A model generated the notes under the pieces. The model worked only from the letters and a program-made list of their open reading frames with translations. It was not told where the DNA came from and searched no databases. A program made the position numbers and the translations under genes. A stretch of 64,000 nucleotides of DNA from Allomuricauda sp. F6463D (GTDB lineage Bacteria; Bacteroidota; Bacteroidia; Flavobacteriales; Flavobacteriaceae). Below are positions 52,947 to 60,637 of the stretch, piece by piece. The DNA is taken from contig NZ_JALKAN010000002.1 of assembly GCF_023015965.1 (NCBI RefSeq), forward strand, positions 496,001 to 560,000. Reading direction: 5' to 3'. Numbering within the stretch: position 1 is the first letter of the stretch; every line of letters begins with the position of its first letter.

Positions 52947-54035
52947 ATGGCACAAAGCATACTCACGGACATAAAAAAAGCGGCAAAGAAATCCTTAAAA
53001 GCACAAAAAGACGTACTTGCCAATACCCAAATGCAATTGGAAATACTGAACGGAGAACTTTTTGCGGATGGAGAACTCCCCTATTTTAAGGATATAATTG
53101 CGGAAACCGGTCAATTTCCGTTACGTCCCAAAAAGTTAGAGGTACTACAAATAAATGTGGGGTACATGTGCAATCAAGTATGTGGTCATTGTCATGTGGA
53201 CGCGGGACCGGACCGAAAGGAAATTATGACAAGGGAAACCATGCAACAATGTTTGGATGTAATACGAAAAACGGGCGCCCACACTCTTGATCTTACAGGC
53301 GGTGCTCCAGAAATGAATCCTGATTTTCGTTGGTTTGTTGAGGAAGCTTCCAAAGCGGGCATCAAGGATTTTATAGTTCGTTCCAATCTCACTATTATTT
53401 TAGCAAACAAAAAGTACCACGATTTGCCAGAATTTTTTAAAAGGCACAATGTACACGTGGTATCATCCATGCCGCACTACACCCGAGGAAAAACGGACAA
53501 ACAACGTGGTGATGGTGTTTTTGACAAATCGATAAAAGCCCTGCAAATGCTCAATGAAGTTGGGTACGGAATTCCCGGCAGCGATTTAAGGTTGGATTTG
53601 GTATACAATCCATCGGGAGCATTTTTGCCTTCCGACCAAGTGGCTATGGAGCATGATTTTAAAAAAGCATTGAAAGAAGATTTTAATATTGACTTCCACA
53701 ACCTTTTTGCGATTACCAATCTACCCATTTCACGGTTTTTGGACTACCTTATCGCCTCAGATAATTATGAAGATTATATGTACTCTTTGGTGGAAGCCTA
53801 TAACCCCACTGCAGTAAAAAGTGTGATGTGCACCAACACCATTTCCATAAGCTGGGACGGTTGGTTGTACGATTGTGATTTTAATCAAATGTTGGATTTG
53901 AAAGTGGCGAGCAAGGTAAAACACATTAAGGACTATAATGATGAGGTTTTGAACAACCGAGACATTATCATTTCGCAGCATTGCTACGGATGTACAGCAG
54001 GAGCGGGAAGTAGTTGCCAGGGAGCCGTGGCTTGA
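52947..54035 (+). CDS. arsS: Arsenosugar biosynthesis radical SAM protein ArsS
   Basis: The 362-residue protein has the radical SAM cluster motif CNQVCGHCHVDAGP (CX3CX2C), LDLTGGAPEMN and a C-terminal Cys-rich part with WLYDCDFNQML and CYGCTAGAGSSCQGA. ArsS joins an arsenic species to a ribose-derived radical in arsenosugar formation. It pairs with the AhpD-like gene upstream. ArsM, which supplies methylated arsenic, is not in the window. Its 3' end is repeated in deleted form at 57666-57769. Confidence 0.92.
   Translation: MAQSILTDIKKAAKKSLKAQKDVLANTQMQLEILNGELFADGELPYFKDIIAETGQFPLRPKKLEVLQINVGYMCNQVCGHCHVDAGPDRKEIMTRETMQQCLDVIRKTGAHTLDLTGGAPEMNPDFRWFVEEASKAGIKDFIVRSNLTIILANKKYHDLPEFFKRHNVHVVSSMPHYTRGKTDKQRGDGVFDKSIKALQMLNEVGYGIPGSDLRLDLVYNPSGAFLPSDQVAMEHDFKKALKEDFNIDFHNLFAITNLPISRFLDYLIASDNYEDYMYSLVEAYNPTAVKSVMCTNTISISWDGWLYDCDFNQMLDLKVASKVKHIKDYNDEVLNNRDIIISQHCYGCTAGAGSSCQGAVA
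53964..54028 (+). repeat. 3' end of arsS, first copy of a direct repeat
   Basis: These 65 bases equal 57698-57762 except for one base (an A/T difference in the codon after the TGT of CYGC). The pair brackets the four-gene cassette 54113-57389. Near identity points to a recent event or strong constraint. Confidence 0.9.
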
Positions 54036-54112
54036 TTAAACAACTAAAGAAGAGCCTTTACTATGTTCCATTGACCAAATAAAATTGCAACTTTGGTATC
54101 CTGGATCAAAAA

Positions 54113-55129
54113 CTACATTTTGTCCAATACTTGCTGTTTTTTACTACTGTATTCATTTTCAGAAATCAATTCCTTCTCAAACATTTCCTTTAACATTTTT
54201 AGTTTGGTCATTGAATCGTCAGAAGCTGGCTGATATTGAGTCTGTTGCTGCATCGGACTCCCTATATTCTGCCCCATCATATTTCCAACTTGCATTCCAG
54301 CACCCAAACCTGCTCCAATTCCAGCAACTCCTCCTTCATTCTTAGCAGCATCTCGAAGGGCCTTTAGCTGCTCAACTTGAGCGTAGTCCAGACCCGCCAG
54401 TTTGGCGGCCTGAACCTCTGCATTCATATCGGCTATTTTACCAATACGTTTTTGAGTATCCTCATCAAAAGAATTGCCCTCGATTCTAAAATCCAATAAA
54501 TCAAACCCTAATTCAACAAAAATGCTTTTTGTTTCTTCTTTGGAATATCTAGCTATTTCATTTAATTGACTATCAATGTCCGCATAAGAAAACTTGGCCT
54601 TGGCCAAATAATCCATAATAGGCTGAACAATTCTAGAAACAAAAATCTCCTGTATTTGATCTAATGTAAATGTGTTTTCTCCGGCTACTATGTTTTTAAA
54701 AAAGCTTTTGGCATCGGTGATTTTTATAGAGTAGTTTCCAAATGCCCTTAATCCTACCGGAAAGGTATAGATAGGATCATTGTATTTGATTGGTGAACGA
54801 GTCCCCCATCTCATATTTACGATATCTGCCCTTCTATAAAACCATAAGCCTGTCTTATGTTCACTCTCGCTGCTTTTGTATAGGGTAATAAATTTTTTAA
54901 TCGTGGTAAAAAAAGGGGTGTTGTCGGTCTTTAAATTATATAATCCCTCTTCCTCCAATACCCCTTCAATTTTTCCCTCATACACAAACAAACATCCTTG
55001 ACCTGGACCGATTATTAATTTAGAAGCATTTTTTAGTTCATCGCCACTTTCTCTAAACTTGAAAAAAATGTCGTTTGGGTTGGGATTTTCCCACTGTACT
55101 ACCGACTTTAATTGATTCTGAAATGCCAT
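54113..55129 (-). CDS. SPFH domain protein with C-terminal SHOCT (YdjI-like)
   Basis: The 338-residue protein opens with an SPFH-type domain (about residues 15-215; IGPGQGCLFVYEGKIEGVLE, FPVGLRAFGNYSIKITDAKS). A helical part (about 215-265), a Gly/Met-rich hydrophobic stretch (GIGAGLGAGMQVGNMMGQNI) and a C-terminal SHOCT motif (MLKEMFEKELISENEYSSKK) follow. This layout matches the virion-core-like SPFH proteins of the Bacillus YdjI group, which associate with membranes without a clear transmembrane helix. It is the last gene of the four-gene cassette. A membrane-domain role is inferred from the family. Confidence 0.85.
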   Translation of the reverse strand: MAFQNQLKSVVQWENPNPNDIFFKFRESGDELKNASKLIIGPGQGCLFVYEGKIEGVLEEEGLYNLKTDNTPFFTTIKKFITLYKSSESEHKTGLWFYRRADIVNMRWGTRSPIKYNDPIYTFPVGLRAFGNYSIKITDAKSFFKNIVAGENTFTLDQIQEIFVSRIVQPIMDYLAKAKFSYADIDSQLNEIARYSKEETKSIFVELGFDLLDFRIEGNSFDEDTQKRIGKIADMNAEVQAAKLAGLDYAQVEQLKALRDAAKNEGGVAGIGAGLGAGMQVGNMMGQNIGSPMQQQTQYQPASDDSMTKLKMLKEMFEKELISENEYSSKKQQVLDKM

Positions 55130-55217
55130 AATTAAGGTGTGTTTATTTGTTTGCTTTCTTTTTAAAGAGGAAAGAAAACATCCTATGCTATTTTCGATTT
55201 TATTCTATATAAAAAGA

Positions 55218-56318
55218 TTAAAAGTCTATATCCTCTCCGGCTTTTTTAGTGTTGGCAGCGAATTCAGCATCATATTTCTGTGTTAATTCGGCCATTTTCA
55301 TGACCAAAGATATATCTGTAGTCATTTTAACTGCCCAATGAGCTCCAATAGCTCCCCAATCAGCAGGGGACAGGCCATATTCTTCCAAAATGGTATTGGC
55401 AGCTATTCCTTGTGAAAAGGCCACATTTTGATGTGATTGAATCTTTATATAAAGTTCAAAATCATCTTTTACTTTTTGCATAGCACCAGAATCAACACCC
55501 TGGGCACTTTCACTCCCTTTTGTGGTTTCGATGGAAGCAAATTTTCCAATATTGGGATTTACAAAAGCGTCTGCATATACTTGAGAAATTGCATAAGTGG
55601 TATCCTGTGACATTCTGGCGGTCCAGTCTGCAGAGACCTTATCCCATATTGGTTTTTCCACTCCCACAACTTTTAACACCTGTTCCAAATCAGCTCCATT
55701 GGCAATTTTGGCATTGACAGCTGCCCAAGTTTCGATATCTACTCCTTCTATTGGGTCTAATAATCCTCCTGTTTTAGCTGCTTCCACATTGGCATTCTTC
55801 TGGTGCTCCATGTTTGTGGAAAGATCCTTTAACGTTTTGTTTGTCTTATAGATCTCTTGTTGGGACAACTGTGTTTTTTTGTTATACAGATAATGCCAAT
55901 AATCAAAATGCTTTGCATCAATAAATTCATATTCTTGCAGTTTTTGATAGAATACATCAGCATTACTTGTTTGTAATTCCTTCATTTTTTCAAGTGTCTT
56001 TTTAATATCAGACTGAAGTTCACACTCTAATTTCTCTGGTAGTTTTAATTTAAGCAGATACCCATACCTTTCAAGTCCATTACGAAATTGGTTAAGGTCT
56101 ACCCAACTTACTGCATGCATTGACATATCAATATCTGGTTTAAAAGGCCATACATCATGTTTTTCATTCGGGTCTAAATCAGGGAAGCTCATATCAGCAC
56201 ATGGCCATTTAGTAGGATCATAGCTTTCCCAATCCATTTCTTTATCGATTTTGTTAATATAGGTAATGTCTTTACCCATTCCTTTGTGATTTTCGTACAA
56301 ACTATTGTTGTCGCTCAT
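55218..56318 (-). CDS. Uncharacterised protein with duplicated helical module (possibly DUF6620)
   Basis: The 366-residue soluble protein has no signal peptide. The N-terminal part is rich in Trp, Asp and Pro (about residues 29-75). The C-terminal half holds two copies of a helical module of about 60 residues (192-252 and 293-353) that share a W-x6-W-x2-R/K-M-S/T-x-D pattern (IWDKVSADWTARMSQDTTYA and DWGAIGAHWAVKMTTDISLV). It may belong to DUF6620; I am not sure. Its place between zinc-ribbon and SPFH genes, with gaps of 33 and 88 bases, argues for a shared complex. Function unknown. Confidence 0.7.
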   Translation of the reverse strand: MSDNNSLYENHKGMGKDITYINKIDKEMDWESYDPTKWPCADMSFPDLDPNEKHDVWPFKPDIDMSMHAVSWVDLNQFRNGLERYGYLLKLKLPEKLECELQSDIKKTLEKMKELQTSNADVFYQKLQEYEFIDAKHFDYWHYLYNKKTQLSQQEIYKTNKTLKDLSTNMEHQKNANVEAAKTGGLLDPIEGVDIETWAAVNAKIANGADLEQVLKVVGVEKPIWDKVSADWTARMSQDTTYAISQVYADAFVNPNIGKFASIETTKGSESAQGVDSGAMQKVKDDFELYIKIQSHQNVAFSQGIAANTILEEYGLSPADWGAIGAHWAVKMTTDISLVMKMAELTQKYDAEFAANTKKAGEDIDF

Positions 56319-56351
56319 AATTTTAAATTTTTAGTTTTTATTTAATTAACT

Positions 56352-57119
56352 TCAAAAAGTTGTTTTTTGGATAAACTCCAACTTTGCTTCAATATCTTTT
56401 TCATATCGTTTCTCATACTCTGGGATAATTTCAATTCTTTTATTGAGGAATTTTTCTATATAGGAACGGTATGCCTTTAACACATCTTTCCTAGTGGCAT
56501 TATTTTCCGTTCTCAGTTTTTGTATCTTGACGTACTGAAAATATTCATTCAAGGCTGCTTCTTCTCCAAGTGCATTTAGCGCAAAATGCTCCACCATTCT
56601 GGCGATAGATCCAGGCTCAAACGTATTTGTCGTTGTACAGAATTCACAGATTTGATAGTAGGATCTAAAAAAATTGTCCTTAACGTTTAATTTGGCGTTG
56701 CACTGTGTGCATAAAAAATCTTTAGAGAGTTCTTCTTTCGCTTTTTGAACTAATTTTTTAGCCGCATTAGCATAGGTTCTTACTTCGTAAGATTTAAGTT
56801 CATTTTCCAGTCTTTCCTGCGTTTCATATAGTTTGTCACGTTCAATCCCTATTTTTTTAGAAAAACCCTCCGAATTATCATCTTCATTTTCAAAAGCTTG
56901 TTCAACTTTATCGTCCCAAGAATTCTCGATCTTGTTTATCAAGTTTTTTGCTTGCATTGATATGCCATTCCAAGCATTGATGAATGAACCGGTCTCAAAA
57001 TTCTGATAATCCAATAATGTTGGTAAGACTTCCTCAGCCTTTTTCAAGGTGTTATGAAAACGGTCTTCAATTTTATCAAGGAATCCGTCCCACCTTTGTT
57101 GCACACTTTCAAATGACAT
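56352..57119 (-). CDS. Coiled-coil protein with central zinc ribbon
   Basis: The 255-residue protein has long charged helices on both sides (about 1-130 and 170-255). Between them lies a zinc ribbon with Cys137, Cys140, Cys158 and Cys161 (FLCTQCNAKLN ... YQICEFCTTTN). It has no membrane segment or signal peptide. I do not recognise the family. Such proteins can bridge a membrane-bound partner and a regulator. It lies 39 bases behind the small zinc ribbon gene and 33 before the 366-residue protein gene in the same operon. Confidence 0.7.
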   Translation of the reverse strand: MSFESVQQRWDGFLDKIEDRFHNTLKKAEEVLPTLLDYQNFETGSFINAWNGISMQAKNLINKIENSWDDKVEQAFENEDDNSEGFSKKIGIERDKLYETQERLENELKSYEVRTYANAAKKLVQKAKEELSKDFLCTQCNAKLNVKDNFFRSYYQICEFCTTTNTFEPGSIARMVEHFALNALGEEAALNEYFQYVKIQKLRTENNATRKDVLKAYRSYIEKFLNKRIEIIPEYEKRYEKDIEAKLEFIQKTTF

Positions 57120-57158
57120 CTATTAATAATTGCTTATACAATATGCTTTGATTGGGGT

Positions 57159-57389
57159 TTACTGATTCATATGATAAAATTCATAGCCACAATAATCACA
57201 ATATTTTAAATTGGTATCTTTTGGTCTTGCAGCACCACAATTCTTACATATTTTGGTTTCAAGCCCTGCACTGGTCTGCACATTGTTTTGATTAGATTCA
57301 ATGGCATTTGTCAATATTCCATTCAATAAATCCTTCTTAGAGGATACATTTTCATTATTGCCAGTTTTATTGTCCTTTGAGTTATTCAT
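57159..57389 (-). CDS. Small zinc ribbon protein
   Basis: The 76-residue protein has a polar, Asn-rich N-terminal half and a C-terminal zinc ribbon with Cys48, Cys51, Cys64 and Cys67 (KICKNCGAARPKD ... YCDYCGYEF). It is the first gene of the cassette. The ribbon resembles the double-CxxC N- or C-terminal ribbons of PSP-associated and YdjG-like proteins, but lacks their membrane segments. It may be a recruiting or regulatory subunit. Confidence 0.65.
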   Translation of the reverse strand: MNNSKDNKTGNNENVSSKKDLLNGILTNAIESNQNNVQTSAGLETKICKNCGAARPKDTNLKYCDYCGYEFYHMNQ

Positions 57390-57665
57390 TAATATGGCTA
57401 TTGTTTACTTAAATCGAATTTCTCATATTTAATATTAAGAAATGGTGTGTAATTTATGGATTGCCCATATTATTTGATGAATGCCTGTTTTTGATTGACA
57501 ATTGAAACTTTTACCTATTGAATGCCCTATTACAATTCATTTCAATAACCTCATTGTTCTTTTTAAGTTATTTAATCCCTTGGGTAATAATGAAGAAACT
57601 TTACCCCAATTGATAAAAGTCTATAATCCAGTGTAGTAACTATTATTGTACATACCAACACGATT
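57390..57665. other. AT-rich non-coding stretch upstream of the cassette
   Basis: About 276 bases of very AT-rich DNA. No TAnnTTTG box was found on the minus strand in front of the cassette, and no gene, tRNA or strong hairpin was seen. It must still hold the cassette promoter. It ends where the arsS fragment begins. Confidence 0.5.
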
Positions 57666-57769
57666 GCCATAGATTGGGCTGGTTGTACGATTGTGATATT
57701 ATCATTTCGCAGCATTGCTACGGATGTTCAGCAGGAGCGGGAAGTAGTTGCCAGGGAGCCGTTATCTAA
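57666..57769 (+). pseudogene. Broken second copy of the arsS 3' end
   Basis: The frame reads LYDCDIIISQHCYGCSAGAG and on through SSCQGAVI to a TAA at 57767-57769. Compared with arsS, 84 bases (28 codons, 53880-53963) are cleanly deleted between LYDCD and IIISQ. The last 65 bases (57698-57762) match 53964-54028 at 64 positions. No more than about 30 codons remain. It overlaps the end of the convergent glycosyltransferase gene at 57766. It is the right-hand scar of the event that put the cassette behind arsS. Confidence 0.9.
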
Positions 57770-58815
57770 ATCTCCAAAAGCCCCAATAACTTATTCAAAA
57801 CTTCTTGTTGCTTAATGGTTTTCATAGCATCTTCATAGCCATCCGGAACTTTGTTGCCATACACGGAGGTAGGAATTAATGGATAAGCTTCACGATTGGC
57901 CAAAAGTGCATTTTCCAATGATTGACCAAACGGATAAAAACCAGCATAGGGGTGGGTAACTCCCCAAAGGGTTACCACAGGAATACCATAGTTTGTTGCC
58001 ATATGAGCGTTGCCACTATCCATGGACAACATCACATCTAAGTTGGAAATGAGTTGCAGTTCTTCAGAAAGATTAAGTTTACCGGCCATGCACAACGCAT
58101 TTTCATAAGTGTCCGCAAGCTTTTCCAGTACTTCCACTTCCTTTGCTCCACCACCGAACAATAGTATTTTATACTTTTCGGTATGGTTTAGGGTTTTAAT
58201 TATCTCCTCTGTGGATTCCAACGGATACATTTTACCCACGTGAGCAGCAAATGGCGCAATCCCCACCCATTTTTTGGTGTCTTGCTGTACCAACCCGAGC
58301 ACTTTCTCAGAAAGTTGGACTCGTTCCAAGGGTTTGGCATTGGATAAATTTATTGGAAAACCGAGCTTTCGAAAAACATCAGCGTACCGTTCATGTGTAC
58401 TCTTTAATTGCTGGAAGACTTTGTTTTTAGAACGGGTTAGGGCTTTTTTCTCCTGCCGGCCTTTATCAATTTGTACAAACGGCACTCCCTCTAATCCAAA
58501 ATATTTTTTGAGTATGCGACTTCTTAATACATTATGTAAATCTGCAACGGCATCAAATTTTAGGGGTTTAAGTTCTTTATATAATCGCCACAGCCCCATA
58601 AGTCCTTTGTGCTGTTTTTTTACATCGGCTTCTTTTACCTCTACGTTCTCCAACCCATCAAAAATGGGTTTGAAATGTTTTTTAGTGAGTATGGTAAGCC
58701 TTACCTGTGGATATTGTTGGGTAAGTGTACGAATAACGGGAATGGTCATGGCCACATCACCCATAGCCGATAACCTGATCAATAAAATATGGGTCTGTTT
58801 ACCCTTTTTGTCCAC
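57766..58815 (-). CDS. Glycosyltransferase family 9 (heptosyltransferase-like)
   Basis: The 349-residue GT-B protein has an N-terminal ILLIRLSAMGDVAMTIPVIR (typical GT9), VADLHNVLRS, and the C-terminal donor-binding SMDSGNAHMATNYGIPVVTL, followed by LWGVTHPYAGF. It adds a sugar to a lipid-linked or lipopolysaccharide core acceptor on the inner face of the membrane. It overlaps the DUF4254 gene by 17 bases. Confidence 0.92.
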   Translation of the reverse strand: MDKKGKQTHILLIRLSAMGDVAMTIPVIRTLTQQYPQVRLTILTKKHFKPIFDGLENVEVKEADVKKQHKGLMGLWRLYKELKPLKFDAVADLHNVLRSRILKKYFGLEGVPFVQIDKGRQEKKALTRSKNKVFQQLKSTHERYADVFRKLGFPINLSNAKPLERVQLSEKVLGLVQQDTKKWVGIAPFAAHVGKMYPLESTEEIIKTLNHTEKYKILLFGGGAKEVEVLEKLADTYENALCMAGKLNLSEELQLISNLDVMLSMDSGNAHMATNYGIPVVTLWGVTHPYAGFYPFGQSLENALLANREAYPLIPTSVYGNKVPDGYEDAMKTIKQQEVLNKLLGLLEI

Positions 58816-59404
58816 GAAGTACTGGGTTTAGTTCGTCGTCGTTGTACATTTTCATCTGCTTGTAGACTTTCATGTACTTCTCACCAGCCTCAATATCGGC
58901 CAATAGCTGATCAATGGCTGTGGAAAGGTCTTTTTTCTGCTCCAAGAGTACCGCGAGTTTTTCACTACATTTTTGAATATGTTCTGGAGAGGCATCCTTA
59001 CGGTTCACCTCTTCTTGCATATGATATATTTTTAAGGCCAAAATAGAAAGTCGGTCAATGGCCCATGCCGGGCTCTCGGTATTTATAGTGGCACTGTCCA
59101 TTACTTGTACCGATTGGTATTTGTTTAAAAAATAACCGTCGATAAACTCCACCAAATCCGTTCGATCTTGATTACTGGCATCTATTTTGCGTTTAAGATC
59201 TAACGCGACCACAGGTTCAATATCTGGATCACGGATAATATCTTCATAATGCCATTGCACTGTATCTATCCAGTTTTTTCTATAGAGCAAATGCTCAATT
59301 TTATCCTTTGAATAAGGGTTCGAGAATTCTTGGTGCACATCATCCTTAAGGTGATAGGTGTCTATACTTTCTTGAAAAATCTTATATGCAAAATCGCTGA
59401 ACAT
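58799..59404 (-). CDS. DUF4254 domain protein
   Basis: The 201-residue, mostly helical soluble protein has the DUF4254 features NWIDTVQWHYEDIIRDPDI and NQDRTDLVEFID. Members are often encoded next to glycosyltransferase 9 genes in Bacteroidota, as here with a 17-base overlap. A role in surface glycan synthesis is likely from context only. Confidence 0.85.
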   Translation of the reverse strand: MFSDFAYKIFQESIDTYHLKDDVHQEFSNPYSKDKIEHLLYRKNWIDTVQWHYEDIIRDPDIEPVVALDLKRKIDASNQDRTDLVEFIDGYFLNKYQSVQVMDSATINTESPAWAIDRLSILALKIYHMQEEVNRKDASPEHIQKCSEKLAVLLEQKKDLSTAIDQLLADIEAGEKYMKVYKQMKMYNDDELNPVLRGQKG

Positions 59405-59422
59405 AGCTCAAATAAATTTATT

Positions 59423-59430
59423 CAAAGATA
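59423..59430 (-). promoter_or_regulatory. -7 promoter box for DUF4254-GT9
   Basis: TATCTTTG on the minus strand fits TAnnTTTG and lies 18 bases before the DUF4254 ATG at 59404. No -33 element was recognised. Confidence 0.4.
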
Positions 59431-59446
59431 TTGCTTTATGATATAC

Positions 59447-60376
59447 TTACTTCAGGTGGAAGGCAAAAAGGCTTAAGGCAACCAACAAAGAAAGTATCAA
59501 AATCATTTCCTGAAGTTTTCTTTTTCTGATGCTTTCAAAATAGTTGGTGAAAAAAATAGATGCTGGGAAAAATGTGAGCAATACCGGAGAATCGTCTACT
59601 GGATTGAATAAAATCAAAACAATTCCCAACATAAAAACAAGAAATACAATTCGAAGCAAGAGCAGTTTGCCTCCACTTACATTTCGTAATCGAATAAAAA
59701 CGGCAATGGAAACAATGATTGTCAAAATAAGATACACCAGGGTCTTTATGTTCAGCACCTGAAAAAATGATTTCGTAGTGAAAAGTCCCAATGAAAACTG
59801 ATAATGATTTTCAAAATAATCCAAGGAACCTTGTAATGTAAGTACAGTGAAGGTTAAAATAAAAATTGCCATCATTCCCAAAAATGGAACCAACCAGTTC
59901 TTAAATGTCTTGCGGTCGTAGGCCCCTATGACAAAAAAAACAAGTAGCATAAATACCAAGGCCCAATCGTAGAACAAACTTGCAATAGAGATCAATAAAG
60001 AGGCATCAAAAATTTTATGCTTTACATTTCTTATAGATTTGATGGACAATATTCTCCAAAATGCCAGAAGCAAGAAAAAGTTGGAAAAAATCACGTTTTG
60101 AACAATAAGTTCGTCAGAAAATGCCACGATCAATAGCACAAAAAAAACCATGGCATAGGAATTAAACTCTGTTGCCTTTTCAGTCTTTATAATTAAGTTG
60201 ATGATGAACATCGCCAATAATAAAGCGACAAACAGTAAGATTTCCAAAGGAATAAACTCATTCAATCTTTGCCCTCTCAGCTGAAAAATGACATTGGCGA
60301 AGTAAAAAAGAAACAAAAAGATTGCAAGAACAATATAATTTATGGGTTTTGTTTTACCGAAAAAGCTTGAAATCAT
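59447..60376 (-). CDS. DUF6427 family membrane protein
   Basis: The 309-residue protein has about 8-10 hydrophobic helices and starts with SSFFGKTKPINYIVLAIFLF. The family is found in Bacteroidota and resembles O-antigen ligase or polymerase-like membrane proteins in layout, but no catalytic motif is visible. It is divergent from the small DUF6341 gene. Function unknown. Confidence 0.8.
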   Translation of the reverse strand: MISSFFGKTKPINYIVLAIFLFLFYFANVIFQLRGQRLNEFIPLEILLFVALLLAMFIINLIIKTEKATEFNSYAMVFFVLLIVAFSDELIVQNVIFSNFFLLLAFWRILSIKSIRNVKHKIFDASLLISIASLFYDWALVFMLLVFFVIGAYDRKTFKNWLVPFLGMMAIFILTFTVLTLQGSLDYFENHYQFSLGLFTTKSFFQVLNIKTLVYLILTIIVSIAVFIRLRNVSGGKLLLLRIVFLVFMLGIVLILFNPVDDSPVLLTFFPASIFFTNYFESIRKRKLQEMILILSLLVALSLFAFHLK

Positions 60377-60388
60377 ACTATCTTTTGC

Positions 60389-60396
60389 TACTTTTG
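60389..60396 (+). promoter_or_regulatory. -7 promoter box for the DUF6341 gene
   Basis: TACTTTTG fits TAnnTTTG and lies 19 bases before the ATG at 60416. It sits in the 39-base gap between divergent genes. Confidence 0.45.
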
Positions 60397-60415
60397 TAGA
60401 GTAAATATAACCAAC

Positions 60416-60637
60416 ATGAGCAAGTTTTTTTACGGTATAGATGACTTATTTGTTAACTACCTTTTCGCACCATTGGATTTTTTCCGTTTTACGCACAGCT
60501 GGTGGGGTGCCAATACCATTAACTGGATATTCATGATTATAGGTGCTATAGCCATGGTATATTGGATGGGGCAGTTAAAAATTTTCAACGATAGCGGTGA
60601 AGAGAACAAAAGCAGTACTTCTCACTCTTATTTATAG
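60416..60637 (+). CDS. DUF6341 family small membrane protein
   Basis: The 73-residue protein has one clear membrane helix (about residues 35-53) after an aromatic N-terminal half (KFFYGIDDLFVNYLFAPLDF). It belongs to a small Bacteroidota family often encoded beside purD and sometimes misnamed uracil phosphoribosyltransferase. Its end overlaps the convergent purD end by 6 bases. Function unknown. Confidence 0.8.
   Translation: MSKFFYGIDDLFVNYLFAPLDFFRFTHSWWGANTINWIFMIIGAIAMVYWMGQLKIFNDSGEENKSSTSHSYL

Noticed and set aside
54085..54345. Plus-strand frame of 86 codons just after arsS.
   Set aside because: It lies almost wholly antisense to the SPFH gene end and has no recognisable features.
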